Under the pieces are notes generated by a model. That model had not been told where the DNA came from. It saw only the letters and a program-made list of their open reading frames with translations, and did no database searches. Source: Craterostigma plantagineum (Eukaryota; Streptophyta; Magnoliopsida; Lamiales; Linderniaceae). Taken from it: 64,000 bases of DNA. The stretch is taken from positions 1-64,000 of the forward strand of contig JAPQWV010000329.1 of NCBI GenBank assembly GCA_027422505.1. Direction: 5' to 3'. A program made the position numbers and the translations under genes. Positions 45,071-56,210 of the stretch are shown piece by piece. Numbering within the stretch: the first letter of the stretch is position 1; each line of letters opens with the position of its first letter.

Positions 45071-45742
45071 TAAATCTAGAATTATGCTACACTATTCGAA
45101 GATCATCATATATAAAAGAAATTTCAATTCTATTGCTAGAAGGTTAATTATCATTTATATATTTTAATACTTTTAAGTGTGTATAGGTACTATGAATAGT
45201 GCTCTTCATCGTAATCTACGTTTTTTAGCAATGACGGCTATTGCCTAGCCTACACTCTCTTGAGATCATCGTATATAACACGTGTTGTACCTGTGATTAT
45301 TGCAATAAATAAAAAAACAATGACACTGACGAGGCTTTTGTCCAATTAATACAATTTATTGCATATATAGCCCATAACTTTAAGAAGCTCTACAAATGGC
45401 CCATCACTTGTGTTCTTAGAAAAAAAATAGCAAATCATATATATGATATTCATTTTTTTATTCTTAAATTTCAGAATTTTAATGATATGAACTTGACAAG
45501 TGTATATCCGTCAATGGTACAAATATTCCTTTTATAGCATATTTCCTAACTTTGTTTCAAGATCGTTGATTTCAGTATTCCATTACTGGACTAACTCGAA
45601 TTTTCCATATGATTTATACAATTATGATATGCACAATTGTGACTCGTTTGACGAGAAACAAGCAAAGTGTTGTGGCAGTAAACATTAAGCGAGATGATGA
45701 GATTAGTTTGGAGACTTTGCCTTTTTTCATAAGATTTGCACT
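45071..45742. other. No gene recognised
   Basis: AT-rich DNA with no supported reading frame, RNA gene or transposon end, apart from the flank of the following element. Confidence 0.4.
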
Positions 45743-45751
45743 TGTTTGGTT

Positions 45752-46585
45752 GGGAGAAGATCCATAATGATCCCCGATGTTTGCAACGTGGATCAATTTA
45801 GCAACCGGTGTTTCGCGTGGACCAATTTAGTCCTTGTCGTCAAATTCGAAACGAATTGGTCATTTCGATAGTATGACCGTCAATTTGGATGGAAATTGCA
45901 CGTGTCTCCGTGCGATTAGTCGAACTCGAAACATCAAAAAATATAAAAAACATTTGCTAAAATAAATAAAAATTGCTACAAATTAAAGCAATAAAAAATT
46001 CAAAATCATCTCGATTTCCGATACCCAATTTTTTCCGTATAAAATATACATGCATTTAAAGCATAATCCCCACGGGGTCGGAGATGGGGCACGGCCATTG
46101 TCACTATTAACTTGGTAGGGATAGGCTAGAGACAGAAATTCTTGTAAACTTAGCACTTTTTAGTTTCTTTTTGTTTTAATAAATAAACAAAAAAATTATA
46201 TATTTTTATTTTGGTATTTTATATTTAGTTTTTTATTTTATTTTTTGGATATAATTTTATTTATTTCACTCCTTTTCTATTATATATTCTTTGTTATTAG
46301 TTTATTTTTTCATTATATACTTTTTTTCCCTTTTAATATTATTTTATTATTTTTAAGTCTGAAAAATAGCGTGTCGACATTTGTCAATTTTCCATCCAAA
46401 TTGACGGACATGTAACATCGACACATTTTAATGTTCCATTCAAATTGACGGACATCTATCGGCACGTAACGGCGTGATCAATTTGGTTCAATGTCGTCAA
46501 CATCAAGGATTAAAGTGATTCACGCATATTGAGGACCAAATTGATCAATGTGGTAAACATTGAGGACAATTTTGAGATTTCTCCC
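45752..46585. mobile_element. Mutator-type MITE with long imperfect TIRs and 9-bp target duplication
   Basis: The left end starts GGGAGAAGATCCATAATG and the reverse complement of the right end GGGAGAAATCTCAAAATT. Similarity continues for about 80 bases (gatcaattt, accaattt-gtcct blocks). Flanks are TGTTTGGTT (45743-45751) and TGTTTGTTT (46586-46594), nine bases with one mismatch, as expected for Mutator. The core is AT-rich and non-coding. Confidence 0.8.
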
Positions 46586-46594
46586 TGTTTGTTT

Positions 46595-47606
46595 CAAGTA
46601 ACTGATGGTTGGGGACGTAGTTAGCTTTTGTATGAGCAAATATGAAAATGACTATTGTGTGAAATATTGTTGTTAAGTGTTTATTGTATCATATTGTCTT
46701 TATCTCTTTCCGTTTGTTTTTTCTTTTAACGTGTGGTAAAGTCAGATAATGTAAAAACTATCAAGACGATGCTTTATTGACATCGAAGGAGCTTATGGAA
46801 TGTATTCCTTTTATTTCAAAATGGATAAGGTTGGCGTTTAAACTTCACATTTTTTTGTTGTCCAAATTATCTTTATAATAGTTACTTGTTGAATATGGTG
46901 AAAGATAACTCGATTTTAAATACAAAAATATGGGCATTTTTTCGCCGCGCCTGGTGCGCGGCCTCCCCACATCTAAGAAGTAGAATGTCAGCACGCAGAA
47001 TAACTAGGGTTTAGAACATTCAAAGTGCCACATATAATGATAGAACATGTAAACAAATAAATCAAAATTAATTTACATGTTGTAGGTGAAATTTTCACCT
47101 ACCTCTCATCCAATTTCGGGCGTTAAAATTGAATTCCTTAAGCTTAACCGAGTTCTTCTTTTGCTTTTGCTACCTCTGTCCTCTTTGAAAGTTTCGTTCT
47201 TATGAGGTTGAGGTTTTCTTAATAGTAATCATCATATATATTAGATATACATGATTTCTTGGAAGTATGTGAGGGATGGGACATTTAGATGACAATTATT
47301 TCCTCTCATACTAAGTAAGTTCATATATATTTTTGGTGTCTAGGTTCGTATATAACACCCAACATAATTCTAGCAATTCCACCATTAATTCCTATCTTCT
47401 AAATCTAGCTTCCCATTTATTTTCTGAGTATTCGACTGAAATACGAAAATTTCTATAACTAATGTTTTCATTTAAATTTCGAAATAGTTAATAAAATTTC
47501 AGAATCACGTAATCGAACTGTATTTTAAGAATCCCGTATTAAAATTTTACGGGTATTACACCCATTTCGTCCGTATAACGGTTTCCCCATACGGTCTCGG
47601 TACTAA
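46595..47606. other. No gene recognised
   Basis: AT-rich intergenic DNA. No motif or frame that I could support was found before the hAT target site at 47607. Confidence 0.4.
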
Positions 47607-47775
47607 GGTCCACATAGACATGCCCAAAATCAACCATAATCGGCGGTTGAACAGTCAAACCACCGGTTACGGAACCGCCGGTTACGGTAATCGTAACCGG
47701 CAACAACCGTAACTGGCAACCGTAAATGGCCGGTTAACGCCGATTACAACGGCTAAAAAACATTTCTTTAAATCC

Positions 47776-47851
47776 CCCCCCCCCCCCCACACACACACAC
47801 ACCACTTCTCTATCTCCCAATCTCTCTAGCTCTTTATCTCTCTCTACTCAC

Positions 47852-47891
<40 letters not shown>
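47776..47891. repeat. Poly-C/(CA)n and (CT)n microsatellites in the hAT-1 leader
   Basis: A C run and CA repeats at 47776-47803 are followed by CT-rich DNA and a long (CT)n tract at 47855-47891. A CCGCC-rich stretch follows to about 48080. Confidence 0.85.
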
Positions 47892-47895
<4 letters not shown>

Positions 47896-48146
47896 CGCCG
47901 CCGCCGCCCACCACACCACCGCCGCTCCGCCACCGCAGCCCACCACCGCCTCCCACCACCGCCGCCCACTGCTGCCGCCCACCACCGCCGCCTGGCTGCC
48001 CGCGCCCACCACCGCCGTCTCCCACGCGCCGCCGCGCCACCCGCCGCCCGTGCCGCCAGCCGCTGCGCCGACGTTTCACCCCGCCGCTTGGTATCTTTTT
48101 TTGGCCGCTTTCAGTTTTTTATCTAACCATATTTTTCGTACCCGCT

Positions 48147-49700
48147 GTGTGTAGAGTATTTTTAGATGGATCGTGGTGGTGGCCGATGTGGTTCTCGTGC
48201 ATCGTTGGTAGTTCATCGCAAGATGACTACCAACAATACGACCCAAACGAGTTGTTGGATCTCACTGGCGTGCTCGGCGACGACTTGAACGAGGACGCGG
48301 TTGGGTTCGATCCGTCATCAGGAGCAAGCTCGCATGCCACGCAACATACGGAAGTGGAGGCGGAGGAGGAAGCGCTGACGCAAACCGGCGCCGCCCGGCG
48401 GCTACAATCGGACATCTTCGTGATACACTTCAAGAAAGTACCTACTAGTATAGTTAACCAATTTAAAGCTAGTTGTAACTATTGTGGTAGGGAATATAAT
48501 TTTAAAAAGGGGGTGGATATGGGTCGATGACTTCCCGTCTCCGTTCGAAACACCCGACTAAGTTAGGTATAGGTCAAAACCGGTTCGGCAGAACGAACTC
48601 GTCCGCGTCGGCACTGGCGGGCGGGAGCGGAAGCACAACGTCGTTGTTTCATTTCAACGAGGACGTTGCGTGATGGGAGCTTGCCAAGTTCGTAGCCGCG
48701 AAGCACCTACCGTTTCGATTTGCCGATTCGATCTACGAGCATTGGATCAAAACCGCATACAACCCTCAGGAGAAGAATGTTTTGAGGAGCACCCTGACGC
48801 GGGATACTAGGAAGACAGTAATCGCGCTTAAGCGCGACTTAGTAGCTTTATTAGGTAAATTTAGGAACTAACGTGTCGATTTGCTCCGACATATGGAGCG
48901 ATCATTGGCAACGTTCATTATGCATGGGCGTGACATGCCACTGGGTCGATGATTCGTGGATGATACAAAAGCGTTTGATCGCATATAGGGAGTTTTATGA
49001 AGCGCACATGGTGCAAAACATTGCGATCAAGCTTAGGACGATCTTATCAGAGTATAGGATAGTCAACAAAGTCTTTTCAGTATCGTTCGACAATGCGAGC
49101 GCAAACAACGCGAGCATTGAACGGTTGAAGGAGTATTGTCAGCCATCAGTCGGAGGACGGTTTTTCCACGTGCGTTGTTTTTGCCACATACGTAACCTTT
49201 GTGTGCAAGACGCGCTAGTTAGTTTAAAGGAGCAAGTGCAGCCTATACGTTACGCAATCTCCTACCTGATGCGGCACCCGTCTTTGTGGAAGAAGTGGAA
49301 GCATTTCTACGCTAGAGAGGATGTACCGGCCAAGAAGTTTAGTTTAGACGTACCCACCAGGTGGAATTCCACCTACAAGTTGTTGTACAGTTCGATGGAA
49401 TATCGGACACAGCTGTGCGACTTCTTTGCCGAAAATAGAGTGTTGCCGTAAATTTTAGTTCCGGAGATGTGGGACCCGTGCAACGGTTTATGTGAGATAC
49501 TTCAAGTATTTCATGACGCCACTGAGGCGATGTCGGGTTCATATTACCCGACTTCCATACTTGCGTTAGATCATTGCGTTAAAGTCTCAATTATACTCGA
49601 CGGGCTTCAGTTTGATCCAGTAGTCGGTGAGGCCATTGGGAACATGACTACCAAGTGGCTCAAATATTTTTTGAGTTACCGGATATCTTCATTATAGTGA
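48147..49700 (+). pseudogene. hAT-1 transposase, N-terminal and catalytic parts
   Basis: An N-terminal acidic region leads to a BED-type zinc-finger segment near 48410-48500 (SDIFVIHFKKVP, ASCNYCGREYNF), then FVAAKHLPFRFADS near 48690. The catalytic frame is 48873-49451: ICSDIWSDHWQRSLCMGVTC, VSFDNASANNASIERL (catalytic Asp), RCFCHIRNLCVQDAL, KKFSLDVPTRWNSTYKLL. These are the hallmarks of plant Ac/Tam3-type hAT transposases with a DUF4413-like part. A continuation at 49467-49697 reads MWDPCNGLCEILQVFHDATE. Stops and frameshifts occur at about 48528, 48672, 48869, 49449 and 49680. The C-terminal dimerisation domain is displaced and inverted (next entry). Confidence 0.88.
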
Positions 49701-49890
49701 AGATATTGGATCCGAGATGACGTTTAGAGGGTACGGGTAGACTACAAGAATGGTACTATACGAAGGTATCGTCCGGCGGGGTAATCGATATCATTTATTG
49801 GTAGAGCGTACTCGATCGAGCGCATGGCTATTTAAAGGAGCTCTTTAAAGAGTATAAGCCCGATTTTGGCCACGACTCATCTCGATCGGG
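49543..49890. repeat. Left arm of a 348-bp inverted repeat in hAT-1
   Basis: The reverse complement of 50484-50832 aligns over the full length with about 15-20 mismatches and small indels. It starts attacccgacttccat and ends gactcatctcgatcggg. The arms flank a 593-bp loop with the hATC domain. Confidence 0.92.
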
Positions 49891-49953
49891 TTATAAGTTA
49901 GCAATATAACATAATAAATATTTGTACGCAAAAAAAATATAAGAGTTGGATAC

Positions 49954-50508
49954 TTATATTTTTTCGGGCTTGTTTGTTGATGTGGAGTCCACGCCTCGCC
50001 GAATGCCTCTAATAATCCTCGCCATCGCCATCGCCGCCGCCGTTGCCGCCGCTTGTCTCCGTGCCGGTGGTGTCCTCGAAAAGGTCGTCAGGTAAGTCGT
50101 TGGCACACTCATCTTGGGTGCGATACTCGGCTCGAGTCCAATCGTCGAGAAGACATTGGTACTCGAGGTTGTCGACTCAAGTTCGAAACGCTTCTCGCTC
50201 AAGGTCAAACCGGCCATGCTAAAAGCATGCTCCACCACGACGGTCGAGATCGGGACGACAAGGATCTCCCGAGCGATCCTCGCCAACGTTGGATACGTTG
50301 GCGACACCCTCGACCACCATCTAAGGACGTTGAACTCATCTTCGTCGTCGAACTCGAAAGTCGTCGACATAAGGTTATCGAGTTCTATGTAGGGGTTTTG
50401 GGAGGACCATGGCCTCTTGTTTGCATTGAGGATGTCGTAGTCGTGAAGATCGACAAGTAGAACGAGATTGACCGCGCCCCGATCCCGATCGAGACGAGTC
50501 GTGGCCAA
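49954..50508 (-). pseudogene. hAT-1 transposase C-terminal (hATC dimerisation) domain, inverted
   Basis: The minus-strand frame has FNVLRWWSRVSPTYPTLARI and AREILVVPISTVVVEHAFSM, the hATC signature (usually WW-K-YP-LA-AR-L-IP-ST--ER-FS). In a normal hAT it would follow the catalytic region on the same strand. Here it lies on the opposite strand of the same element, between inverted arms, so the 593-bp loop holds it. An acidic stretch (FEFDDEDEF) precedes it. Conserved position VEHAF (usually ERAFS) is altered. Confidence 0.88.
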
Positions 50509-50832
50509 AATCGGGCTTATACTCTTTAAAGAGCTCCTTTAAAGAGCCATGCGCTCGATCGAGTATGCTCTACCAATAAATAATATCGATTACCCCGCCG
50601 GACGATACCTTCGTATAGTACCATTCTAATAGTCTACCCGTACCCTCTAAACGCCATCTCGGATCCAATATCTTCGCTATAATGAAGATATCCGGTAACT
50701 CAAAAAAATATTTGAGCCACTTGGTAGTCATGTTCCCAACGGCCTCGCCGACTACTGGATCAAACTGAAGCCCGTCGAGTATAATTGCGACTTTAACGCA
50801 ATGATCTAACGCAAGTATGGAAGTCGGGTAAT
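50484..50832. repeat. Right arm of the 348-bp inverted repeat in hAT-1
   Basis: Partner of 49543-49890. On the minus strand it reads continuously from the transposase core into the hATC domain, so this arm keeps the original junction. A second, outer inverted pair of about 32 bases (49897-49928 and 50841-50873, cgtacaaatatttattatg) marks the other breakpoint. Confidence 0.92.
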
Positions 50833-51354
50833 TTTTTTTTCGTACAAATATTTATTATGTTTATATTGCTAACTAATAAATTGTTATTTTATTCAAAAAA
50901 GCTCGTTTCTCTCTCTAGCTTTCTCTCTAAGATCCTCCCTCCCCACACGTAAACCCTAATATTCAAAAAACCGTTCACCTACCTTGTCGTGGCCGGCCTG
51001 AACCCACGTCACGTCCGGCTGTTTTGGTCTCCTCCATGCAGCAACCGGCGACCCCCCACCGTCGGGATCAGACGGCGGTGGTCTGGGGGTAGTTCTCGGA
51101 TCTTCTTTGGCTTCTTCTTATCTGTGTCTTTTCGTCTTCTTAGTCCCTTCTCAGCCACGACCTCTCACGACCCTCCACCAAGCTGCAAAAGTCGTCATCT
51201 CCCTCCTGGTGTTCGGCGCCGACTACATTCCTACCCTCCATCGCCGGGCCCAAACGGCGATGGGAGGGTGTTAACCCACTATACCCCGAACACTCCTATA
51301 CACCCCCTGTGACGTTTCATCTTCTGTAGGTTTTGCTTCTCGCCGCCTCTTACC

Positions 51355-52392
51355 ATGGCTGTTCCTGATGAATGTCTGGGCTGCGTTGAACCCATGCCGG
51401 ACTACGGGCTCCTAAGGCGCAGCATCCCCGACTTTGACGACCGATTTGATGTAGCTTCCTTTGAATCTATGTTGGGACGGGTCACTCGTGGCCCAACTGA
51501 CCCTAAACCACTGCCGCCGCAACGAAACACTACCCCAACACCGTCGCAAGCAGCCCCGAAGCAACCCGCACCTAACCTGCCGTCGCCGCTGCTATTGAAC
51601 CCACACCCTCGTAGACGACGGGTCACGACCACCATTGTCCCCTTCCGCAACCCTGGGATACCTAATCGACCTCCTATCCGACGGGGCACCCCCCTCCTCC
51701 ATCTAAAGCTACACGAAACATTGGCACTGCCGTTGACAACGATTCCGACCGGCCCGCCGGGAATACCTCTACGGCTGAAGATAACCTACATAGGGTTGTG
51801 CCGATCATGGGCCACTCATCTATCACTATCAGGCTTGGGACCCTCTCTTCTGAGCCTCGACCCCTGCCAGATAGGGTGGCACCGACGTCCCCAACCGGTT
51901 CTGACCCTAAACCCTCCGATGAAGACCAACCGCAAATCGATATTCCCGAGCGCCGTCTCCCTCCCTGCCAGGCATCGACACCACGGGCCGCGGGATTAGG
52001 GCCGATCGTGGAAAATCGGGGTACACCTACGACTGCGTTTAATGATCTAAGAGTCACAAAAGGAATCACCAATCGCAGCTCCTTTGTTACTGTTGTAAAA
52101 TGAAGTGGTTCGACCCACGGACAGCCGCGGCGTTCTTCCCCAATGCGACTTACACTATCCTACACGGCACCCTCAATCATTGATGGCGAAGCTGCTGCTT
52201 ACCCTCCTTGGGCCGTGATCCAAAAGGGTACGACGAGATGGGACCACACCCTCGTTGGGTATTTTTTGGGAAAAAACCCTACTTTCCACATGTCAAAAGA
52301 TTTGTTCGGTCTGCTTGGACAGGCCTCATCGAAGTCCGAACGACGATAAATGGGTTCTTCAAGTTTCGGTTCAAGTCGGCCGAAGCCGGCCC
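51355..52392 (+). pseudogene. LINE copy 2 ORF1, first part (before the nested hAT)
   Basis: Starts MAVPDECLGCVEPMPDYGLL and shares RRSIPDFDDRFDVASFES with the other copy. A long Pro-rich region follows (51490-52000), then a DUF4283-like stretch (RWDHTLVGYFLGKNPTFHMS, 52143-52349) that shifts frame near 52255. The hAT interrupts it at about 52393. About 200 bases of ORF1, compared with LINE copy 1, are missing at that junction. Confidence 0.8.
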
Positions 52393-52859
52393 CCGGTTAG
52401 GAACCGGAACCGGTTCAACCGGTTAGAAACCGGAACCAATCCGGTAATCATCGTTACCGGATTGGTTCCGGAAAAATGGACCCGGACGTTATCGGTACCG
52501 GTTCCGGTTCCGGAACCGTTAATCCGGTAACGACTATATATAAGCCGGAACCGGCACCGGATCCGTTAAGATCCGGTAAGATTCGGTAAAGGCAAAAAAT
52601 TAAAAAAAAAAAAAAACAGCCGTTGTCAACGACTAGAAAAGTAAAAGAAATAAAAAATTATAGGTAACGGCTAACAGAGCCCAAACGGCTCTTTCAACAT
52701 TTTTTTTATTTTGCAGTTTGGCCCTTTTGGGCCAAAGTGCAAATTTTTTTTAGTCCCTAACTAAAACTCTATAAATACCACATCACATTTCATAATTTTT
52801 TTACATCTAATCTCCCAAAATCTCTCTAATCTCATATACTCTCTCTCGCTCTCGTCTCG

Positions 52860-52982
52860 TATTATACGAAAGTACACACATACACACACTCGATACACAC
52901 ACACGAAACACACACACCACACACTCGAAACACACACTCGAAATACCCACACACACACGAAAAATACCCACACACACACTTT
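52860..52982. repeat. ACACAC-rich microsatellite leader of the hAT-2 transposase
   Basis: Repeats of acacacactcgaaa and acccacacacaca lie just upstream of the ATG at 52994, probably in the 5' UTR. Confidence 0.75.
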
Positions 52983-52993
52983 ATTTTACTAAC

Positions 52994-55056
52994 ATGGCAT
53001 TAAGTTCGCACCCGAACGACGATATTTTTGGTTATCTTCATGTAGGTATGAGCGATATGCCCGACGAGGTCGATCCCGACAATGAGGTCGAGGAGACGGA
53101 AGGCGACGGAGGACGCGCTCGAAGGTTTGGAACCATTTCGACCTCGAGCTCGAACCCGGCAACCCCAACAAAGTTAAAGCTTATTGTAAAATATGTCTTG
53201 CGGAATATCAATATAGAGGTGGTGGTAACCAAGGGGGTACGGGATCTATGAGAAAATATTTTAACGGGTTTTCGTAAATTTGATTCGGTTACGTTAGAGC
53301 CCATAGGTACGGAGCGAACGCAACAACAAATACATGTGCATACGGGTAGGAATTTCGTTATCACTAGGGAGATTTCAAATAAGGCATTAGTTAAGTTTGT
53401 CGTCCAATGTGAAGAACCATTTTGTATTGCGCAAAATTAAGGGTTTATCAACTTTACAAGTTCGATACAACCCGGATTCCATCAAGTAGGTCGCAAGACA
53501 CTTAGGAAGTATGTGTTAGAAACCTTTGAAGAATATAGGTCGAACTTAGTTTCACATTTATCGAACATATCTTGTAGGGTTAGTTTAACTACCAATATTT
53601 GGACGAATGTTACTTCCCAATCGTATTTAGTTGTTACATGCCATTGGATATATGAGACGTGGACAATGCAAAAGAGAATTCTTTCGCTAGATCCGCTAGA
53701 TTCGTCGCATTCGGGACATACCATTGCGATGTAGTCTTGAATGTGGCGAAATAATATGTGATTCAAGATAAAATTATGTCTATCACGTTGGACAATGCAA
53801 GCTCTAATAACGCGGCTATGGATTTCCTTCGTTCCCATCTTAGCGTGCCTTTGAACGGTCGATTGCTTCATGTTAGGTATGCTTGCCATGTGATTAACTT
53901 ATGTGTAAAATGTGCTTTCGATGAAGTATTAGGTCGTGCAATAGAATTAAATTATATGGTAAGCAACTACGTGAACGACGTCTCGGGCATTCGTGGAAAC
54001 AAACGGTCGAGACGAATGGCCTTAAGTATAAGAAGTTTCCCTTACCGGTACCGACTAGGTGGAACTCCTTATATCACCTTCTTAGCACAATTATGCGTTA
54101 TAAGGATTTGGTCACCCATTTTTGGAACAACAACGCAGTTGGTATGACTTTCGACCCATCACTTCTATTACTAGATGTTGATTGGGAAATTTGCGATTTA
54201 TGTGTGTCATTACTTGCGGTATTCAAGGAAGCAACAGAGAAATTTTCCGGCGTTCGTTATCCTACATCGCCACTATTTATTCCTTTTCTTTTTAGCATGT
54301 GCTATAAATTTATTGAATATCGCGGTAATGAAAGTTTGCGCCATTTCATTGAGAACATGGAGCAAAAGTTCAAGAAGTATTGGGAAAATATCCCAATTAT
54401 CCACGGCTTGGCGGCATTACTCGACCCGAGTTGTGGTAGTGACACTTTCGATATTTTTTTCGAGTATTACGAGACGTTTCTTGGAAAGAGCATTGACGAT
54501 CAAAAGACGTCAATTATGCGTTCTCTCCAAGAACTTTTTGCTTTTTATAGTTCTCAGGAGCGTGGTGGTTCGGCGACCGAGCATGCGACCGAGGGAGTTA
54601 CAGAGTCCTCTAGCGGTGGTCGTGGTCCGATGGATGTCCTTAGGCGATTGAAGATGCAAAAGTCGAAAGGGAAAGCGACCGGACCTGCAAACTCAAATGA
54701 AATTCAACTTTATTTGAGTCACAACTTCCAAACACCGGAAGGATTTGACGTTCTCCAGTGGTGGAAGTCGAACGCATCTCTCTACCCGACGCTAGCGACT
54801 ATCGCTCGAGATCTTCTTACCGTGCAAGCGTCGAGTGTCGCTTCAGAATCCGCATTTTCGACATCCGGTCGGATTTGGAGATAGGCGAACGAACCTTAAG
54901 CCGAGTTCTCTTGCGATGCTTACGTTGCTTAAGGATTGGTTCACCGCCGAGTCCAAGAATCGAGCGGAAAATGCGATCGACGAGTTCCAAGCATCAAGTT
55001 CCGAAGACGATGAGGAGGCGACGTCTTGTGTTTTACTTAATAAAGATGTAATGTAA
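52994..55056 (+). pseudogene. hAT-2 transposase (BED finger, catalytic core, hATC), frameshifted
   Basis: Starts MALSSHPNDDIFGYLHVGMS with an acidic N-terminus. After a one-base shift near 53122 comes a BED-finger-like segment (KVWNHFDLEL, AYCKICLAEYQY); the usual final His pair is not evident (SMRKYF). The core includes LTTNIWTNVTSQSYLVVTCH, ITLDNASSNNAAMDFL (catalytic Asp), RYACHVINLCVK and, after another shift near 54040, PTRWNSLYHLL. The long frame 54093-54884 contains FDVLQWWKSNASLYPTLATI and ASSVASESAFSTSGR (hATC). One more shift near 54872 leads to DRRTNLKPSSLAMLTLLKDW and the end at 55056. Further stops lie near 53249, 53438 and 53733. Related in architecture to hAT-1 but from a different subfamily. 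Confidence 0.9.
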
Positions 55057-55563
55057 TATTTTAAGTAGTTTATTTTTATTTTTTTTTTTTTTTTGTATTT
55101 TTTCTTTTTTTTTTTATTTTTTTCTTGTTTATTTTTGAATTTTTTTATTGTAAATTTTTAGGTATATTAATAAAAATGGAATTATTTTTCATCATCTTCA
55201 AATCAACAAACACTACCCTTAAATATGTATTGTAGTATTTTAATAGTATTATTTTTGTGTTTCTTTTATTTTTTGTATTTTATCTTTGTTTTTTTTTCAT
55301 TTTTTTTTCTTATGTCGTTTGTATATTTTTTTCCAATTCTATGGGTAAAAAAAAAACGGGTGAACCGGTACGCAACCGGTTCGGAACTGGTAAGATCCAA
55401 TGGATCCACTAGCGGTTCCGAATTGGTTCCGGGATATCAGGCCCGAACCGGAACCGGAACCGTTCCGGTACCATACCGGTTAGAACCGGAACCGGTATTT
55501 TAGGTTCGGAACCGGTAGAACCGGTACGGAACCGGTTCGGAACGGACCATTACCCATGTCTAA

Positions 55564-56210
55564 GGTAAACCATTGTTTGCTGACTCTGTGACAGCTAATA
55601 CTGAACGTCTCGAATATGCACGGATCTACATCGAGGTATCATTGGAGGCACCCCTTATCGACAAATTCAATGTGAGAATTGCTACCAAGAATGGTGGACA
55701 GCCGATAGTGGTGCCCATTCGGGTTGAATATGAATGGAAACCCAAGAAGTGCGAGATATGCAGCTCATAGACGCATGGCGTAGGAACATGCCCTAAGAAT
55801 CAATCCAGGTGGCCAGACCAGCTCGGTCACAGCCAGCAACGTCAGGTCAACACCTTATCATACGACCGAATGAGCAGACTGAAGCACAAGCTCGAGCGCA
55901 GCCACCGACATCAAGGCAACACCTTTCCACCAGGCCAAAATAATCAGCTATAGGCAAACAAGGTCGCCATCACTGGCATCGAGTGGCTAACAAGGAGAAG
56001 GGCAAAGCTGTGCTAGTGGAAATAGGCGATGATAGGGAGGAAAGGACCCAGGATAGACAGAGACCTGACGATCGTATAATTAGGGAACGACAACTAGCTG
56101 ATGGAGGTTCGACGAGTATGGCTACCACCCGTGAGATCCTTGCTGAACTGGAATGGGAACAAACTGGGAAAGAGGGTCCTACAGCAGCCCTTTCTAGCGA
56201 GTTTCCGTGA
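55564..56210 (+). pseudogene. LINE copy 2 ORF1, second part (after the nested hAT), with CCHC knuckle
   Basis: Resumes LFADSVTANTERLEYARIYI, parallel to TASGECLEYARVCIEKSL in LINE copy 1, and continues VEYEWKPKKCEICSS, the start of the zinc knuckle. A stop (TAG, 55768-55770) and frame changes follow. The last frame, 55983-56210, is Arg/Glu-rich and ends four bases into ORF2, overlapping its ATG at 56207. Confidence 0.82.

Larger units (their letters stand above)
52393..55563 (+). mobile_element. hAT-2 nested inside the LINE
   Basis: The right end reads ACCATTACCCATGTCTA (55547-55563), whose reverse complement TAGACATGGGTAATGGT is a hAT terminal sequence. The left end lacks this sequence and begins within GGAACCGG repeats, so the left terminus is probably deleted together with about 200 bases of LINE. 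GGAACCGG-type repeats are dense on both sides (52395-52580 and 55365-55545). It encodes a transposase pseudogene. A target duplication was not found, as expected after a left-end deletion. Confidence 0.8.

Noticed and set aside
47852..48079. Minus-strand Gly/Arg-rich frame
   Set aside because: It is antisense of the (CT)n and CCGCC-rich leader of hAT-1, i.e. low complexity only.
52393..55563. Clean TIR pair and target duplication for hAT-2
   Set aside because: Only the right terminus is recognisable. The left side does not match it, so I did not claim a duplication.
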